Source: Castellaniella caeni NBRC 101664 | Lineage (GTDB): Bacteria > Pseudomonadota > Gammaproteobacteria > Burkholderiales > Burkholderiaceae_B | NCBI RefSeq assembly: GCF_001592225.1 | Contig: NZ_BCWN01000014.1 | Location: forward strand, 25,586-89,585 | DNA length: 64,000 nucleotides | Reading direction: 5' to 3' | In this document: positions 44,300 to 54,166 of the stretch, one piece after another | Position numbering within the stretch: the stretch's first letter is position 1 | How the letters are laid out: each line of letters opens with the position of its first letter | Notes under the pieces: model-generated | Told to the model about the DNA's origin: nothing | Databases searched by the model: none | Seen by the model: only the letters and a program-made list of their open reading frames with translations | Made by a program: the position numbers and the translations under genes

Positions 44300-44422
44300 C
44301 TACCGGTGGTTTTGCATGGCGCGCCGGGCGGCTTCGACCAGAAACCCGCTGCGCGTGGCCCCGTGGGCCTTGGCGTAGCGATCGATCTGCGCCAGCATCC
44401 GGCGCGGCACGGCCGATTTTGA
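44300..44422 (-). pseudogene. Remnant of a HicB-type antitoxin C-terminus
   Basis: The minus strand encodes SAVPRRMLAQIDRYAKAHGATRSGFLVEAARRAM, read here from two short pieces (SAVPRRMLAQID and RYAKAHGATRSGFLVEAA). This matches the ribbon-helix-helix end of HicB antitoxins. The N-terminal half and a hicA toxin are absent, and the sequence before it is not HicB-like. It is best read as the leftover of a lost hicAB module. Confidence 0.55.
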
Positions 44423-44556
44423 ACGCGCAGGCGTGCGTCTGTTCAGCCTCTGGCAAGCCCCGCTTTCAGGCATCTGAAAGCCATTCTGTGCTCCCCTGAA
44501 GCCTAGCCCGGATTTGTTTCCGCCCAGGGTTTTCCCGGCAAATCCGCATATCGAAA

Positions 44557-44565
44557 TGCTACAAT
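44557..44565 (+). promoter_or_regulatory. Candidate extended -10 promoter of the nuo operon
   Basis: TGCTACAAT (44557-44565) combines an extended TGn element with the -10 hexamer TACAAT, 33 nt before the nuoA start. No good -35 is seen at the usual distance, which is acceptable for extended -10 promoters. Confidence 0.45.
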
Positions 44566-44598
44566 CCCGTAGTTTGATCTTTCGAGGCAGGGCCATCC

Positions 44599-44958
44599 AT
44601 GAATCTGCAACAGTACTTTCCGGTGCTGCTTTTCATCATCGTTGCCACGCTGATTGGCGCGGCTTTGCTGGTGGCGGGGCGCCTGCTGGGGCGCAACGTA
44701 CCCGATGCTGAAAAGCTGTCTGTCTACGAGTGCGGTTTCGAGTCGTTTGGCGACTCGCGCATGAAGTTCGACGTGCGCTACTACCTGGTGGCCATCCTCT
44801 TCATCATGTTCGACCTCGAAATCGCGTTTCTGTTCCCCTGGGCAATGGCCAACGGGGCCGTCGGCATGGTGGGCTTCTGGTCGGTGGCCGTGTTTCTGGG
44901 CATCCTCACGGTGGGCTTCATCTACGAATGGCGCCGTGGCGCGCTCGACTGGGAATAA
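44599..44958 (+). CDS. nuoA: NADH-quinone oxidoreductase subunit A
   Basis: A 119-residue membrane subunit of respiratory complex I with three hydrophobic segments. The conserved first loop [21 protein letters not shown] at about residues 43-63 lies at the junction with the quinone site, and the [16 protein letters not shown] segment is universal in NuoA. It opens the nuoA-N operon; GAGGCAGGG lies upstream of the ATG. Length matches the family. Confidence 0.96.
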   Translation: MNLQQYFPVLLFIIVATLIGAALLVAGRLLGRNVPDAEKLSVYECGFESFGDSRMKFDVRYYLVAILFIMFDLEIAFLFPWAMANGAVGMVGFWSVAVFLGILTVGFIYEWRRGALDWE

Positions 44959-44973
44959 TTGGGGGTGAGCAAA

Positions 44974-45450
44974 ATGGCTGTTGAAGGCGTCATGGAAAAA
45001 GGCTTCATGACAACCAGTGCGGATAAATTCCTCAACTGGGCAAAGACGGGCTCGCTGTGGCCCATGACATTCGGTCTCGCGTGCTGTGCGGTCGAGATGA
45101 TGCACGCTGGCGCGGCGCGCTACGACCTCGACCAGTTCGGCATCATCTTTCGTCCCAGCCCGCGCCAGTCCGATCTGATGATCGTGGCAGGCACGCTGTG
45201 CAACAAGATGGCGCCCGCGCTGCGCAAGGTCTACGACCAGATGCCCGAACCGCGCTGGGTGGTCTCCATGGGTTCCTGTGCCAATGGGGGTGGCTACTAC
45301 CACTACTCGTATTCGGTGGTGCGCGGCTGCGACCGCATCGTGCCGGTGGATGTCTACGTGCCGGGCTGTCCGCCCACGGCCGAGGCGCTGGTGTACGGCT
45401 TGCTGCAGATGCAAAACAAGATCCGTCTCACCAACACCATTGCCCGCTAG
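44974..45450 (+). CDS. nuoB: NADH-quinone oxidoreductase subunit B
   Basis: A 158-residue peripheral-arm subunit carrying cluster N2, the last iron-sulfur centre before quinone. The tandem cysteines LACCAVEMM (Cys37, Cys38) and the later GSCANGG and [11 protein letters not shown] cysteines form the N2 site. I start it at the ATG 44974, which follows GGGGGTGAG; an upstream TTG adds five residues and is not needed. It lies 15 nt after nuoA. Confidence 0.96.
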   Translation: MAVEGVMEKGFMTTSADKFLNWAKTGSLWPMTFGLACCAVEMMHAGAARYDLDQFGIIFRPSPRQSDLMIVAGTLCNKMAPALRKVYDQMPEPRWVVSMGSCANGGGYYHYSYSVVRGCDRIVPVDVYVPGCPPTAEALVYGLLQMQNKIRLTNTIAR

Positions 45451-45542
45451 CAGGCGGTGGCGGGGCGTGATGCTCAATGGGCCGTCCACGGACGGCCGCC
45501 CGCCCGCCTTCATCCACATCCGATGATTCTGATGATCCGCAT

Positions 45543-46160
45543 ATGACCCGGCTACAGACCTTACAAACCAATTTGCACGACGTGCTGGGCGACTCGATCG
45601 AACTCGTCGAGTCGCTGGGCGAGCTCACGCTGCAGGTGCCCCAGGGCGCCTGGGCCGACACCTGCCGCACGCTGCGCGATCACGCCAGCCTGCGCTTCGA
45701 GTCCTGTATGGACTTGTGCGGGGTCGATTACTCGGCCTGGAAAGCCCCCACCTACACGCCCGACCACACGCACACCCACCCGCACCGCTTCGCCGTGGTC
45801 GTGCACCTGCTGTCGGTCACGCACAACTGGCGCCTGCGGGTGCGCGTCTATGCCGAGCACGACGAATTCCCCGTAGTGGCCTCGCTGGTCGATGTCTGGC
45901 CGTCGGTCAACTGGTACGAGCGCGAAGCCTTCGATCTCTACGGCATCGTCTTCGAAGGGCACCCCGACCTGCGCCGCATCCTCACCGATTACGGTTTCAT
46001 CGGCCACCCCTTCCGCAAAGATTTCCCCATCTCGGGGCACGTCGAAATGCGCTACGACGCCGAGCAAAAGCGCGTCATTTATCAACCGGTCACGATCGAA
46101 CCGCGCGAAGTCACCCCGCGCGTGGTGCGCGAAGATCACTACGGCATAGAGCGGTACTGA
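45543..46160 (+). CDS. nuoC: NADH-quinone oxidoreductase subunit C
   Basis: A 205-residue peripheral-arm subunit, separate from NuoD as in most bacteria and unlike the fused NuoCD of Escherichia. The family signature [24 protein letters not shown], read here as two pieces, is at about residues 115-138, and GHPFRKDFP follows. A His-rich insert ([10 protein letters not shown]) is visible near residue 78. Start at ATG 45543, about 90 nt after nuoB; its ribosome site is weak. Confidence 0.94.
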   Translation: MTRLQTLQTNLHDVLGDSIELVESLGELTLQVPQGAWADTCRTLRDHASLRFESCMDLCGVDYSAWKAPTYTPDHTHTHPHRFAVVVHLLSVTHNWRLRVRVYAEHDEFPVVASLVDVWPSVNWYEREAFDLYGIVFEGHPDLRRILTDYGFIGHPFRKDFPISGHVEMRYDAEQKRVIYQPVTIEPREVTPRVVREDHYGIERY

Positions 46161-46161
46161 C

Positions 46162-47415
46162 ATGGCAGAAATCCAGAACTACAACCTCAATTTCGGCCCG
46201 CAGCACCCGGCCGCGCACGGGGTGCTGCGCCTGGTGCTCGAACTCGACGGCGAAGTCGTCCAGCGCGCCGATCCGCACATCGGGCTGCTGCACCGCGCCA
46301 CCGAAAAACTGGCCGAGACGCGTACCTTCCTGCAGACGCTGCCCTACATGGATCGCCTCGACTACGTGTCGATGATGTGCAACGAGCACGCCTACTGCAT
46401 GGCCGTCGAGCGCCTGCTGGGCATTCAGATTCCGCTGCGCGCGCAGTACATCCGCGTCATGTTCGACGAGATCACGCGCATTCTCAATCACCTGATGTCG
46501 CTGGGCTCGCACGCGCTCGACGTGGGTGCCATGGCCGTGTTCCTGTACGCCTTCCGCGAACGCGAAGACCTGATGGACTGCTACGAGGCCGTATCCGGTG
46601 CGCGCATGCACGCGGCCTACTATCGCCCCGGTGGCGTCTACCGCGACCTGCCCGACACCATGCCGCAGTACAAGCCGTCCAAGTACCGCTCGGCCAAAGA
46701 AATGAAGGCCATCAACGAGGCCCGTTCGGGTTCGCTGCTCGACTTCATCGAAGACTTCACCAACCGCTTTCCCAACTGCGTCGACGAGTACGAAGTCCTG
46801 CTCACCGAAAACCGCATCTGGAAGCAGCGCCTGGTGGACATCGGTGTGGTGTCGCCCGAACGCGCCCTGGCGCTGGGCTTTACCGGCCCCATGCTGCGCG
46901 GCTCGGGCATCGAATGGGACCTCCGCAAGAAGCAGCCCTACGAAGTCTACGACAAGATGGACTTCGACATCCCCGTGGGCAAGAACGGCGACTGCTACGA
47001 CCGCTATCTGTGCCGCATCGAAGAAATGCGCCAGTCCAACCGCATCATCCGCCAGTGCATCGAATGGCTGCGCAACAATCCGGGCCCCGTCATCACCGAA
47101 AACCACAAGGTGGCGCCGCCCAAGCGCGAGCGCATGAAGACGGGCATGGAAGACATGATCCACCACTTCAAGCTCTTTACCGAAGGCATGCACGTGCCCG
47201 AGGGCGAGGCCTATGCCGCCGTCGAACACCCCAAGGGCGAGTTTGGCATCTACCTCATTTCCGACGGTGCCAACAAGCCGTATCGCATGAAGATTCGTGC
47301 GCCGGGCTTTGCGCACCTGCACTCGCTCGAAGAAATGTCCAAGGGACACATGATTTCCGACGTGGTCACCATCATTGGCACCCAGGACATCGTGTTTGGC
47401 GAAATCGACCGCTAG
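46162..47415 (+). CDS. nuoD: NADH-quinone oxidoreductase subunit D
   Basis: A 417-residue subunit, homologous to the large subunit of NiFe hydrogenases, that forms the quinone-binding cavity with Nuo[16 protein letters not shown] at residues 11-25 contains the conserved His next to the quinone. [12 protein letters not shown] and the SHALDVGAM segment follow, and the C-terminal DIVFGEIDR is universal. It starts one base after the nuoC stop. Confidence 0.97.
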   Translation: MAEIQNYNLNFGPQHPAAHGVLRLVLELDGEVVQRADPHIGLLHRATEKLAETRTFLQTLPYMDRLDYVSMMCNEHAYCMAVERLLGIQIPLRAQYIRVMFDEITRILNHLMSLGSHALDVGAMAVFLYAFREREDLMDCYEAVSGARMHAAYYRPGGVYRDLPDTMPQYKPSKYRSAKEMKAINEARSGSLLDFIEDFTNRFPNCVDEYEVLLTENRIWKQRLVDIGVVSPERALALGFTGPMLRGSGIEWDLRKKQPYEVYDKMDFDIPVGKNGDCYDRYLCRIEEMRQSNRIIRQCIEWLRNNPGPVITENHKVAPPKRERMKTGMEDMIHHFKLFTEGMHVPEGEAYAAVEHPKGEFGIYLISDGANKPYRMKIRAPGFAHLHSLEEMSKGHMISDVVTIIGTQDIVFGEIDR

Positions 47416-47441
47416 GCCCCGGAGATCACAGGATAATGACG

Positions 47442-47927
47442 ATGCTGCTTTCCGAACAAGCGTACCGGGATATCGACCGGGAAATTGCAAAATATCCGCC
47501 CGAGCAGAAACAATCTGCCGTGATGGCGGCGCTGACCATCGCCCAGACCGAACAAGGCTGGGTGTCGCCCGAGATCATCCGCGACGTGGCGGCCTACCTC
47601 GACATGCCCGCCATCGCGGTGCAAGAAGTGGCCACCTTCTACGCGATGTACAACACGCACAAAGTGGGTAAATACACGCTCACCATCTGCACCAACCTGC
47701 CCTGTGCGCTGCAGGGCAGCACGCAAGCGGCCGATTACCTCAAGCAAAAGCTGGGCATCGACTTCCACGAAACCACGCCCGATGGCCTGTTCACCCTGCT
47801 CGAAGGCGAGTGCATGGGGGCCTGCGGCGATGCGCCCGTGATCATCGCCAACGACAAGCACATGTGCTGCCGCATGCAGCCCGAGAAGATCGACGCCCTG
47901 ATCCAAGAATTGAAGGAGTCGGCATGA
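47442..47927 (+). CDS. nuoE: NADH-quinone oxidoreductase subunit E
   Basis: A 161-residue subunit that carries the [2Fe-2S] cluster N1a. The thioredoxin-like fold has the four ligands in CTNLPC and [11 protein letters not shown]. Two in-frame ATG codons exist at 47436 and 47442; the second has AGGA at a better distance and gives the [15 protein letters not shown] start usual for the group. The stop overlaps nuoF (ATGA). Confidence 0.94.
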   Translation: MLLSEQAYRDIDREIAKYPPEQKQSAVMAALTIAQTEQGWVSPEIIRDVAAYLDMPAIAVQEVATFYAMYNTHKVGKYTLTICTNLPCALQGSTQAADYLKQKLGIDFHETTPDGLFTLLEGECMGACGDAPVIIANDKHMCCRMQPEKIDALIQELKESA

Positions 47928-49291
47928 GCGCCCTGGACGTTCTCAACAAGTATGGCAACGATGCTTTCGACCCGCAGCTGGGCAACGACGCCGAACGCAG
48001 CATGATTTTCCACGGGCGCCACATCCAGCCGCAGATTCTGGCCGGGCTCGATGGCAGCAACTGGGGCATCAAAGACTACATGGCGCGCGGCGGCTACGAG
48101 TCGCTCAAAAAAATCCTCACCACGGGCATGAAGCCCGAAGACGTGATCGCCGAACTCAAGGCTTCCAGCCTGCGCGGGCGCGGTGGTGCGGGTTTTCCCA
48201 CAGGCCTGAAATGGTCGTTCATGCCGCGCAACCTGCCCACGCAAAAGTACGTGGTGTGCAACTCCGACGAAGGCGAGCCGGGCACCTTCAAAGACCGCGA
48301 CATCCTGCGCTACAACCCGCATTCGGTCATCGAAGGCATGATCATCGGCGGCTTCGCCATGGGCGCCTCGGTGGGCTACAACTACATTCACGGCGAAATC
48401 TTCCGCATCTACGAGCGCTTCGAAGAAGCCCTCGCCCAGGCGCGCGAGGCCGGGTTTCTGGGTGAAAACATCCTGGGTTCCGGCTTCTCGTACCAGCTGT
48501 ACGCGCACCATGGCTTCGGGGCCTACATCTGCGGCGAAGAAACCGCGCTGCTCGAATCCATCGAAGGCAAGAAAGGCCAGCCGCGCTTCAAGCCGCCGTT
48601 CCCGGCCAGCTACGGCCTGTTCGGCAAGCCCACCACGGTCAACAACACCGAAACCTTCGCCGCCGTGCCCTTCGTCTTTCAGATGGGCGCGCAAGCCTAT
48701 CTCGAACTGGGCATCGAGAAAGCCGGCGGCACCAAGATTTTCTCGGTCTCGGGCGACGTCGAACGCCCCGGCAACTACGAAATCCCCCTGGGCACGCCGT
48801 TCACCACGCTGCTCGAACTCGCGGGCGGGGTCAAGGGCGGCAAGCTCAAGGCGGTCATCCCGGGCGGTTCATCGTCGCCCGTGCTGCCCGCCGAGATCAT
48901 GCTCAAGACCAACATGGACTACGATTCCATCGCCAAGGCCGGGTCGATGCTGGGTTCGGGCGCGGTCATCGTGCTCAACGACAGCCGCTGCATGGTCAAG
49001 TCGCTCATGCGCCTGTCGTACTTCTACATGGAAGAATCCTGCGGCCAGTGCACGCCGTGCCGTGAAGGCACCGGCTGGTTGTATCGCATGATGCAGCGCA
49101 TGGAGCACGGCCAGGGCACGATGGAAGACATCGAAACCCTGGATTCGGTTGCACACAACATGATGGGCCGCACGATTTGCGCCCTCGCGGATGCGGCGGC
49201 CATGCCCGTGCGCAGCTTCATCAAGCACTTCCGCGACGAATTCGTCCACCACGTCGACCACAAAGATTGTGTGGTCGCCAAGTATCTGTAG
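47924..49291 (+). CDS. nuoF: NADH-quinone oxidoreductase subunit F
   Basis: A 455-residue NADH-oxidising subunit with FMN and the [4Fe-4S] cluster N3. The NADH/FMN site [15 protein letters not shown] lies near residue 86, [15 protein letters not shown] is the FMN-proximal stretch, and the cluster motif [15 protein letters not shown] near residue 370 plus a distal Cys bind N3. The ATG overlaps the nuoE stop. It is the entry point for electrons to the operon's complex. Confidence 0.97.
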   Translation: MSALDVLNKYGNDAFDPQLGNDAERSMIFHGRHIQPQILAGLDGSNWGIKDYMARGGYESLKKILTTGMKPEDVIAELKASSLRGRGGAGFPTGLKWSFMPRNLPTQKYVVCNSDEGEPGTFKDRDILRYNPHSVIEGMIIGGFAMGASVGYNYIHGEIFRIYERFEEALAQAREAGFLGENILGSGFSYQLYAHHGFGAYICGEETALLESIEGKKGQPRFKPPFPASYGLFGKPTTVNNTETFAAVPFVFQMGAQAYLELGIEKAGGTKIFSVSGDVERPGNYEIPLGTPFTTLLELAGGVKGGKLKAVIPGGSSSPVLPAEIMLKTNMDYDSIAKAGSMLGSGAVIVLNDSRCMVKSLMRLSYFYMEESCGQCTPCREGTGWLYRMMQRMEHGQGTMEDIETLDSVAHNMMGRTICALADAAAMPVRSFIKHFRDEFVHHVDHKDCVVAKYL

Positions 49292-49305
49292 GGTCAGGAC
49301 ACGCC

Positions 49306-51636
49306 ATGGTAGAACTCACCATTGACGGGCTGAAGGTTCAAGCCGAAGAAGGCAGCATGGTCATCCAGGCTGCCCACGCGGCTGGACTGTACATCCCGCA
49401 TTTCTGCTATCACAAGAAGCTCAGCATTGCCGCCAACTGCCGCATGTGCCTGGTCGAAGTCGAAAAGGCTCCCAAGCAACTGCCGGCCTGTGCCACGCCG
49501 GTCACCAACGGCATGGTCGTGCACACGCGCTCGCCCAAGGCCATCGAGGCCCAGCGCGCCGTGATGGAATTCCTGCTCATCAATCACCCGCTCGATTGCC
49601 CGGTGTGCGACCAGGGCGGCGAATGCCAGCTGCAAGACCTCGCCATGGGCTATGGCGAATCGGCCTCACGCTATAAAGAAACCAAGCGCGTGGTCTTTCA
49701 CAAGCCCATGGGGCCGCTCATTTCCGCCGAACAGATGCAGCGCTGCATCCACTGCACGCGCTGCATCCGGGTGGGCCAGGAGATCGGCGGCATCATGGAA
49801 ATCGGCATGCTCAACCGGGGCGAATTCTCCGAAATCACCACTTTCGTGGGTGAGGCCGTCGAATCCGAACTCTCCGGCAATATGATCGACGTCTGCCCGG
49901 TGGGCGCGCTGCTCTCCAAGCCCTTCATGATGAGCGCGCGCACCTGGGAACTCGCCCGCCGCCGCTCGGTCAGCCCGCACGACAGCGTGGGCGCCAATCT
50001 GGTCGTGCAGACCAAGATGGATCGCGTGCTGCGCGTGGTGCCGTTTGAAAACGAACCCGTCAACGAATGCTGGATCAGCGACCGCGACCGCTTCTCCTAC
50101 GCCGGCCTGTACGTCGAAGACCGCCTGCAGCACCCCATGGTGCGCGGCTGCGACGGCCAATGGCACGAAGCCTCCTGGACGGACGCCCTGCAGTCCGTGG
50201 TCACGGGCCTCAATCAGGTGCGTGAAGACGGTGGCAGCACGCAAATCGGCGCGCTGGGCTCCGAAACCGCCACGCTCGAAGAACTCGCCTTGCTGGCGCG
50301 CCTGACGCGCGCCCTGGGGTCGGACAACATCGACTTCCGCCTGCGCGGCGATGGCGCGGCGCTTGACGCTGTGCGCACCGGCGCCCCCTGGCTGGGCATG
50401 CCGATCGCCGATCTCAACACGCTCGATCGCGCGCTGGTCGTGGGCTCGTTCCTGCGCAAGGATCACCCGCTCATGGCGCAGCGCCTGCGCCAGGCCGCCA
50501 AGCACGGCATGCAGCTGTCCCTGGTCGATAGCGTCGCCGTCGATCCCCTGGTGCCGGTCACGGGTCGCCTCACCGTCAAGCCCTCGGGCCTGGTGCAGGC
50601 GCTGGCCGAAATCGTCGTCGCCCTGGCCGCGCTCAAGTCGCAGCCGGTGCCCGAAGGCCTGGCCAACGTGCAGGCGGGCGAGGCGGCGCAAAAGATCGCC
50701 GACAGCCTGGCTTCGGGCGCGAAGGTCGGCATCTTCCTGGGCAACCTGGCCGTCACCGACGATCAGGTGGTGCGCCTGGCCGCCAACGCGCAAGAAATCG
50801 CGCGCCTGTGCGGGGGCCGTTTTGGCTTCCTCACCTCGGGCGGCAACACGGTGGGTGGCTACCTGGCGGGCGCCGTGCCCGCCGAAGGCGGCCTGGACGC
50901 CCGTCGCATGCTGGGCGGCGAGCCGCTCAAGGCCTATCTGGTGCTGCACGCCGAACCACGCCTCGACAGCGAACTGGGCGAGCGCGCCGTGCGCGCCCTG
51001 CAAGGTTCGGCCATGGCGGTGGCGTTCACCGCCTTCAAGTCGGCTGCCGAAGACTGGGCCGACGTCATGCTGCCCATCGCGCCGTTCACCGAAACCTCCG
51101 GCTCTTTCGTCAATGCCGAAGGCCGCGTGCAAAGCTTCAAGGGCGTGGCCGCCCCGGTGGGCGACACGCGCCCGGCCTGGAAGGTGCTGCGCGTGCTGGG
51201 CAATCTGCTCAGTCTGCAGGGCTTTGACGACGAAACCTCCGAGTCCGTGCGCGACACGGTGATGGTGGGCGGCGTCGATGGCCGCCTGTCCAACGAAGTG
51301 CGCAAGACGCCGGGCACGGTGGCACCGGGCACGGGGCTCGAACGCGTGGCCGAACTGCCCATCTACCGTACCGACGCCCTGGTGCGCCGCTCGCAGCCGC
51401 TGCAAGAGCACGTCAATTCGGCGCCGCCGCGCGCCGCCATGAACGCCGCCACGCTGCAGTCGCTGGGCCTGACGGCGGGCGATGCCGTGCGTGTGTCCAC
51501 CGAGCACGGCGCCGCCGAGCTCGAAGCCGCGCTGGACGATGCTGTGGCCGACCAGGCCGTGCGCATTGCCGGTGCCTTTGAACAGACCGCCGCCCTGGGC
51601 ATCGGCTCGGGCGCCATCCAGCTGGAGCGACGCTAA
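49306..51636 (+). CDS. nuoG: NADH-quinone oxidoreductase subunit G
   Basis: A 776-residue subunit with several iron-sulfur clusters. A [2Fe-2S] ferredoxin domain at the N-terminus (HFCYHKKLSIAANCRMC) binds N1b, the HPLDCPVCDQGGECQLQD motif binds N5 with a His ligand, and CIHCTRCIR plus DVCPVGALLSK bind N4. The molybdopterin-oxidoreductase-like C-terminal part (from about residue 220) lacks a cofactor site, as expected. ATG at 49306, 14 nt after nuoF. I see no extra N7 cluster motif. Confidence 0.96.
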   Translation: MVELTIDGLKVQAEEGSMVIQAAHAAGLYIPHFCYHKKLSIAANCRMCLVEVEKAPKQLPACATPVTNGMVVHTRSPKAIEAQRAVMEFLLINHPLDCPVCDQGGECQLQDLAMGYGESASRYKETKRVVFHKPMGPLISAEQMQRCIHCTRCIRVGQEIGGIMEIGMLNRGEFSEITTFVGEAVESELSGNMIDVCPVGALLSKPFMMSARTWELARRRSVSPHDSVGANLVVQTKMDRVLRVVPFENEPVNECWISDRDRFSYAGLYVEDRLQHPMVRGCDGQWHEASWTDALQSVVTGLNQVREDGGSTQIGALGSETATLEELALLARLTRALGSDNIDFRLRGDGAALDAVRTGAPWLGMPIADLNTLDRALVVGSFLRKDHPLMAQRLRQAAKHGMQLSLVDSVAVDPLVPVTGRLTVKPSGLVQALAEIVVALAALKSQPVPEGLANVQAGEAAQKIADSLASGAKVGIFLGNLAVTDDQVVRLAANAQEIARLCGGRFGFLTSGGNTVGGYLAGAVPAEGGLDARRMLGGEPLKAYLVLHAEPRLDSELGERAVRALQGSAMAVAFTAFKSAAEDWADVMLPIAPFTETSGSFVNAEGRVQSFKGVAAPVGDTRPAWKVLRVLGNLLSLQGFDDETSESVRDTVMVGGVDGRLSNEVRKTPGTVAPGTGLERVAELPIYRTDALVRRSQPLQEHVNSAPPRAAMNAATLQSLGLTAGDAVRVSTEHGAAELEAALDDAVADQAVRIAGAFEQTAALGIGSGAIQLERR

Positions 51637-52710
51637 ATGGACTGGTTGACTCTCCTCAACGACTACGGCGTCGGCCTGATCGGCGCCACCCCCTGGCTGG
51701 TGGTCTGGACGCTCGTCAAGATCATCGTGATCGCGGTGCCCATCATCCTGTGCGTGGCCTACCTCACGTACTGGGAACGCAAGATGATCGGCTTCATGCA
51801 CATCCGCCTGGGGCCCAACCGCGTGGGCTATCGCGGCCTGCTGCAGCCCTTTGCCGACGTCTTCAAGCTGCTCACCAAAGAGCTCATCGTACCGACCAAG
51901 GCCAATCCGGTGCTCTACGTCGTGGCCCCGGTGGTCACGCTCATGCCGGCGCTGGCCGCCTGGGCGGTGATCCCCTTCCAGCCCGACGTCGTGCTGGCCA
52001 ACGTCAACGCCGGGCTGCTGTTCATCATGGCCATCACCTCGGTGGGTGTGTATGGCGTCATCGTGGCGGGCTGGGCGTCCAATTCCAAGTATGCGCTGCT
52101 CTCGGCCCTGCGCGCCTCGGCGCAGATGGTGTCCTACGAGCTGGCCGTGGGTTTTGTCATGGTCACCGTGCTGCTGGTGTCGGGCACGCTCAACCTCTCG
52201 GGCATCGTCCAGGGGCAGGGCACGGGCTGGTTCGCCAGCCACGGCGTCAGCATCCTGTCCTGGAACTGGCTGCCGCTCCTGCCGTTGTTCATCATCTACG
52301 TGGTGTCCTCGGTGGCGGAAACCAACCGCCACCCCTTCGACATGGCCGAGTGCGAATCCGAAATCGTCGCGGGCCACATGGTCGAATACTCGGGCATGGG
52401 CTTTGCCTTGTTCTTCCTGGGCGAATACGCCAACATGATCCTGCTGTCCGCCATGGCGGCCATCATGTTCCTCGGGGGCTGGCTGCCGCCGTTCGACTTC
52501 GCGCCATTCACCTGGATTCCGGGCTGGCTGTGGCTGGGCATCAAGACCTTCGTCGTCGTGTCCATGTTCATCTGGTTCCGCGCCACCTTCCCGCGCTACC
52601 GCTACGACCAGATCATGCGTCTGGGTTGGAAGGTCTTCATTCCGCTGACCGGGGTATGGCTGGTGGTCGTGGCGATCTGGATGCAGACGCCCTGGAACAT
52701 CTGGCAGTAA
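51637..52710 (+). CDS. nuoH: NADH-quinone oxidoreductase subunit H
   Basis: A 357-residue membrane subunit at the junction with the peripheral arm, with eight hydrophobic segments. [23 protein letters not shown], read here as YLTYWERKM and IRLGPNRVG, is the quinone-proximal loop near residues 43-65, and [16 protein letters not shown] near residue 225 contains the conserved acidic residues. The ATG directly follows the nuoG stop with no gap. Confidence 0.97.
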   Translation: MDWLTLLNDYGVGLIGATPWLVVWTLVKIIVIAVPIILCVAYLTYWERKMIGFMHIRLGPNRVGYRGLLQPFADVFKLLTKELIVPTKANPVLYVVAPVVTLMPALAAWAVIPFQPDVVLANVNAGLLFIMAITSVGVYGVIVAGWASNSKYALLSALRASAQMVSYELAVGFVMVTVLLVSGTLNLSGIVQGQGTGWFASHGVSILSWNWLPLLPLFIIYVVSSVAETNRHPFDMAECESEIVAGHMVEYSGMGFALFFLGEYANMILLSAMAAIMFLGGWLPPFDFAPFTWIPGWLWLGIKTFVVVSMFIWFRATFPRYRYDQIMRLGWKVFIPLTGVWLVVVAIWMQTPWNIWQ

Positions 52711-52720
52711 GAGGGACATC

Positions 52721-53209
52721 ATGGAAGCAATCAAAGACTTCTTCGGCAGTCTGATGCTGAAGGAAATGTTCGAGGGCATGTGGCTCACGGGCAAGTACTT
52801 CTTCAAGCGCAAGATCACGCTGCGCTACCCGGTCGAAAAAACGCCGACCTCGCCGCGCTTTCGCGGCCTGCACGCGCAGCGCCGCTACGAAAACGGCGAA
52901 GAACGCTGCATTGCCTGCAAGCTGTGCGAGGCCGTGTGCCCGGCGCTGGCCATCACCATCGAGTCCGAACAGCGCGAAGACGGCAGCCGCCGCACGACGC
53001 GCTACGACATCGATCTCACCAAGTGCATTTTCTGCGGCTTCTGTGAAGAAGCCTGTCCCACGGACGCCATCGTCGAGACCCACCTGCACGAATACCACGG
53101 TGAAAAACGGGGCGACCTGTACTTCACCAAAGACATGCTGCTGGCCGTGGGCGATCGCTACGAATCGGAAATCGCGGCCCGCCGCGCTGCCGATGCGCCT
53201 TATCGTTGA
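52721..53209 (+). CDS. nuoI: NADH-quinone oxidoreductase subunit I
   Basis: A 162-residue 8Fe ferredoxin-like subunit with clusters N6a and N6b. Both CxxCxxCxxxCP motifs are intact: [12 protein letters not shown] near residue 64 and [12 protein letters not shown] near residue 103. [21 protein letters not shown] sequence ([15 protein letters not shown]) precedes the first. It passes electrons from NuoG to NuoB. 10 nt after nuoH. Confidence 0.97.
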   Translation: MEAIKDFFGSLMLKEMFEGMWLTGKYFFKRKITLRYPVEKTPTSPRFRGLHAQRRYENGEERCIACKLCEAVCPALAITIESEQREDGSRRTTRYDIDLTKCIFCGFCEEACPTDAIVETHLHEYHGEKRGDLYFTKDMLLAVGDRYESEIAARRAADAPYR

Positions 53210-53224
53210 TGCGGATGACTGACC

Positions 53225-53851
53225 ATGAGTTTTGATTCCATACTGTTCTACCTGCTGGCCATCGTGCTGGTCGTGGCGTCGTTTCGCGTCATCACGGCCA
53301 CCAGCCCGGTCACCGGCGTGCTGCACCTGATCCTGGCCTTCTTCACCGCGTCCATGCTGTGGATGCTGATCCAGGCCGAATTTCTCGCGCTCGCGCTGAT
53401 GATCGTCTACGTGGGCGCCGTCATGGTGCTGTTCCTGTTCGTCGTCATGATGCTCGACATGCGCCTTGAAGGGCTGAAGTCCGGCCTCAAGGTGTATCTG
53501 CCGCTGGGGCTTACCATCGGCGGCATCATGGTGCTGGAGATGGCCTTCGTGGTGCTGCGCTCGTGGGGCGATGCCCCCAGCCTGCCGCCCGTGCCCGACA
53601 ACTTCGACAACACCCTGGCGCTGGGCACGGCCATGTACACGCATTTCAGCTATGCGGTGCAGGTGGGCGGGCTCATCTTGCTGGTGGGCATGATTGCCGC
53701 CATCGCGCTCACCATGCGCAAGCGCACCGATTTCAAGCGCACGACCCCCAGCAAGCAGGTGCGCGTCACCGCCGCCGACCGTATCCGCGTGGTGCATATG
53801 CCCGCCGTGGTCGAGGCCCCCGCTGTTGAAGCCGAAGGAGCCGAAAAATGA
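53225..53851 (+). CDS. nuoJ: NADH-quinone oxidoreductase subunit J
   Basis: A 208-residue membrane subunit with five hydrophobic segments. [26 protein letters not shown], read in part as [16 protein letters not shown], is the conserved third helix with its Tyr/Gly pair. A C-terminal cytoplasmic tail of about 40 residues is basic then acidic ([13 protein letters not shown]). It overlaps nuoK by 4 nt (ATGA). It takes part in the proton-translocating membrane arm. Confidence 0.94.
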   Translation: MSFDSILFYLLAIVLVVASFRVITATSPVTGVLHLILAFFTASMLWMLIQAEFLALALMIVYVGAVMVLFLFVVMMLDMRLEGLKSGLKVYLPLGLTIGGIMVLEMAFVVLRSWGDAPSLPPVPDNFDNTLALGTAMYTHFSYAVQVGGLILLVGMIAAIALTMRKRTDFKRTTPSKQVRVTAADRIRVVHMPAVVEAPAVEAEGAEK

Positions 53852-54159
53852 TGGAAATCGGTCTAAGCCATTACCTGGTCGTCGGGGCCATCCTGTTTGC
53901 CATCGGCGTGTTCGGCTTCTTTCTCAATCGCCGCAACCTGATCGTGCTGCTGATGTCGATCGAACTCATCTTGCTGTCGGCCAACATGAATTTCGTGGCC
54001 TTCTCGATGTGGTCGGGCAATCCGGCGGGGCAGGTGTTCGTGTTCTTCGTGCTGACGGTGGCTGCGGCAGAGGCCGCCATCGGTCTGGCGATTCTGGTGC
54101 TGCTGTTCCGCAACCTGAGCACCATCAGCGTCGACAAGCTCGACCAATTGAAGGGGTAA
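53848..54159 (+). CDS. nuoK: NADH-quinone oxidoreductase subunit K
   Basis: A 103-residue, three-helix antiporter-like subunit. [19 protein letters not shown] opens the protein, the second helix [17 protein letters not shown] carries the conserved membrane Glu, and [18 protein letters not shown] carries the third-helix Glu. The start overlaps nuoJ; a second ATG is 3 nt later. Size is standard. Confidence 0.95.
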   Translation: MMEIGLSHYLVVGAILFAIGVFGFFLNRRNLIVLLMSIELILLSANMNFVAFSMWSGNPAGQVFVFFVLTVAAAEAAIGLAILVLLFRNLSTISVDKLDQLKG

Positions 54160-54166
54160 GGGCAAG

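Noticed and set aside
49666..52818. A 1050-codon minus-strand open frame opposite nuoG, nuoH and nuoI
   Set aside because: Same high-GC shadow effect; the plus-strand complex I genes are certain.
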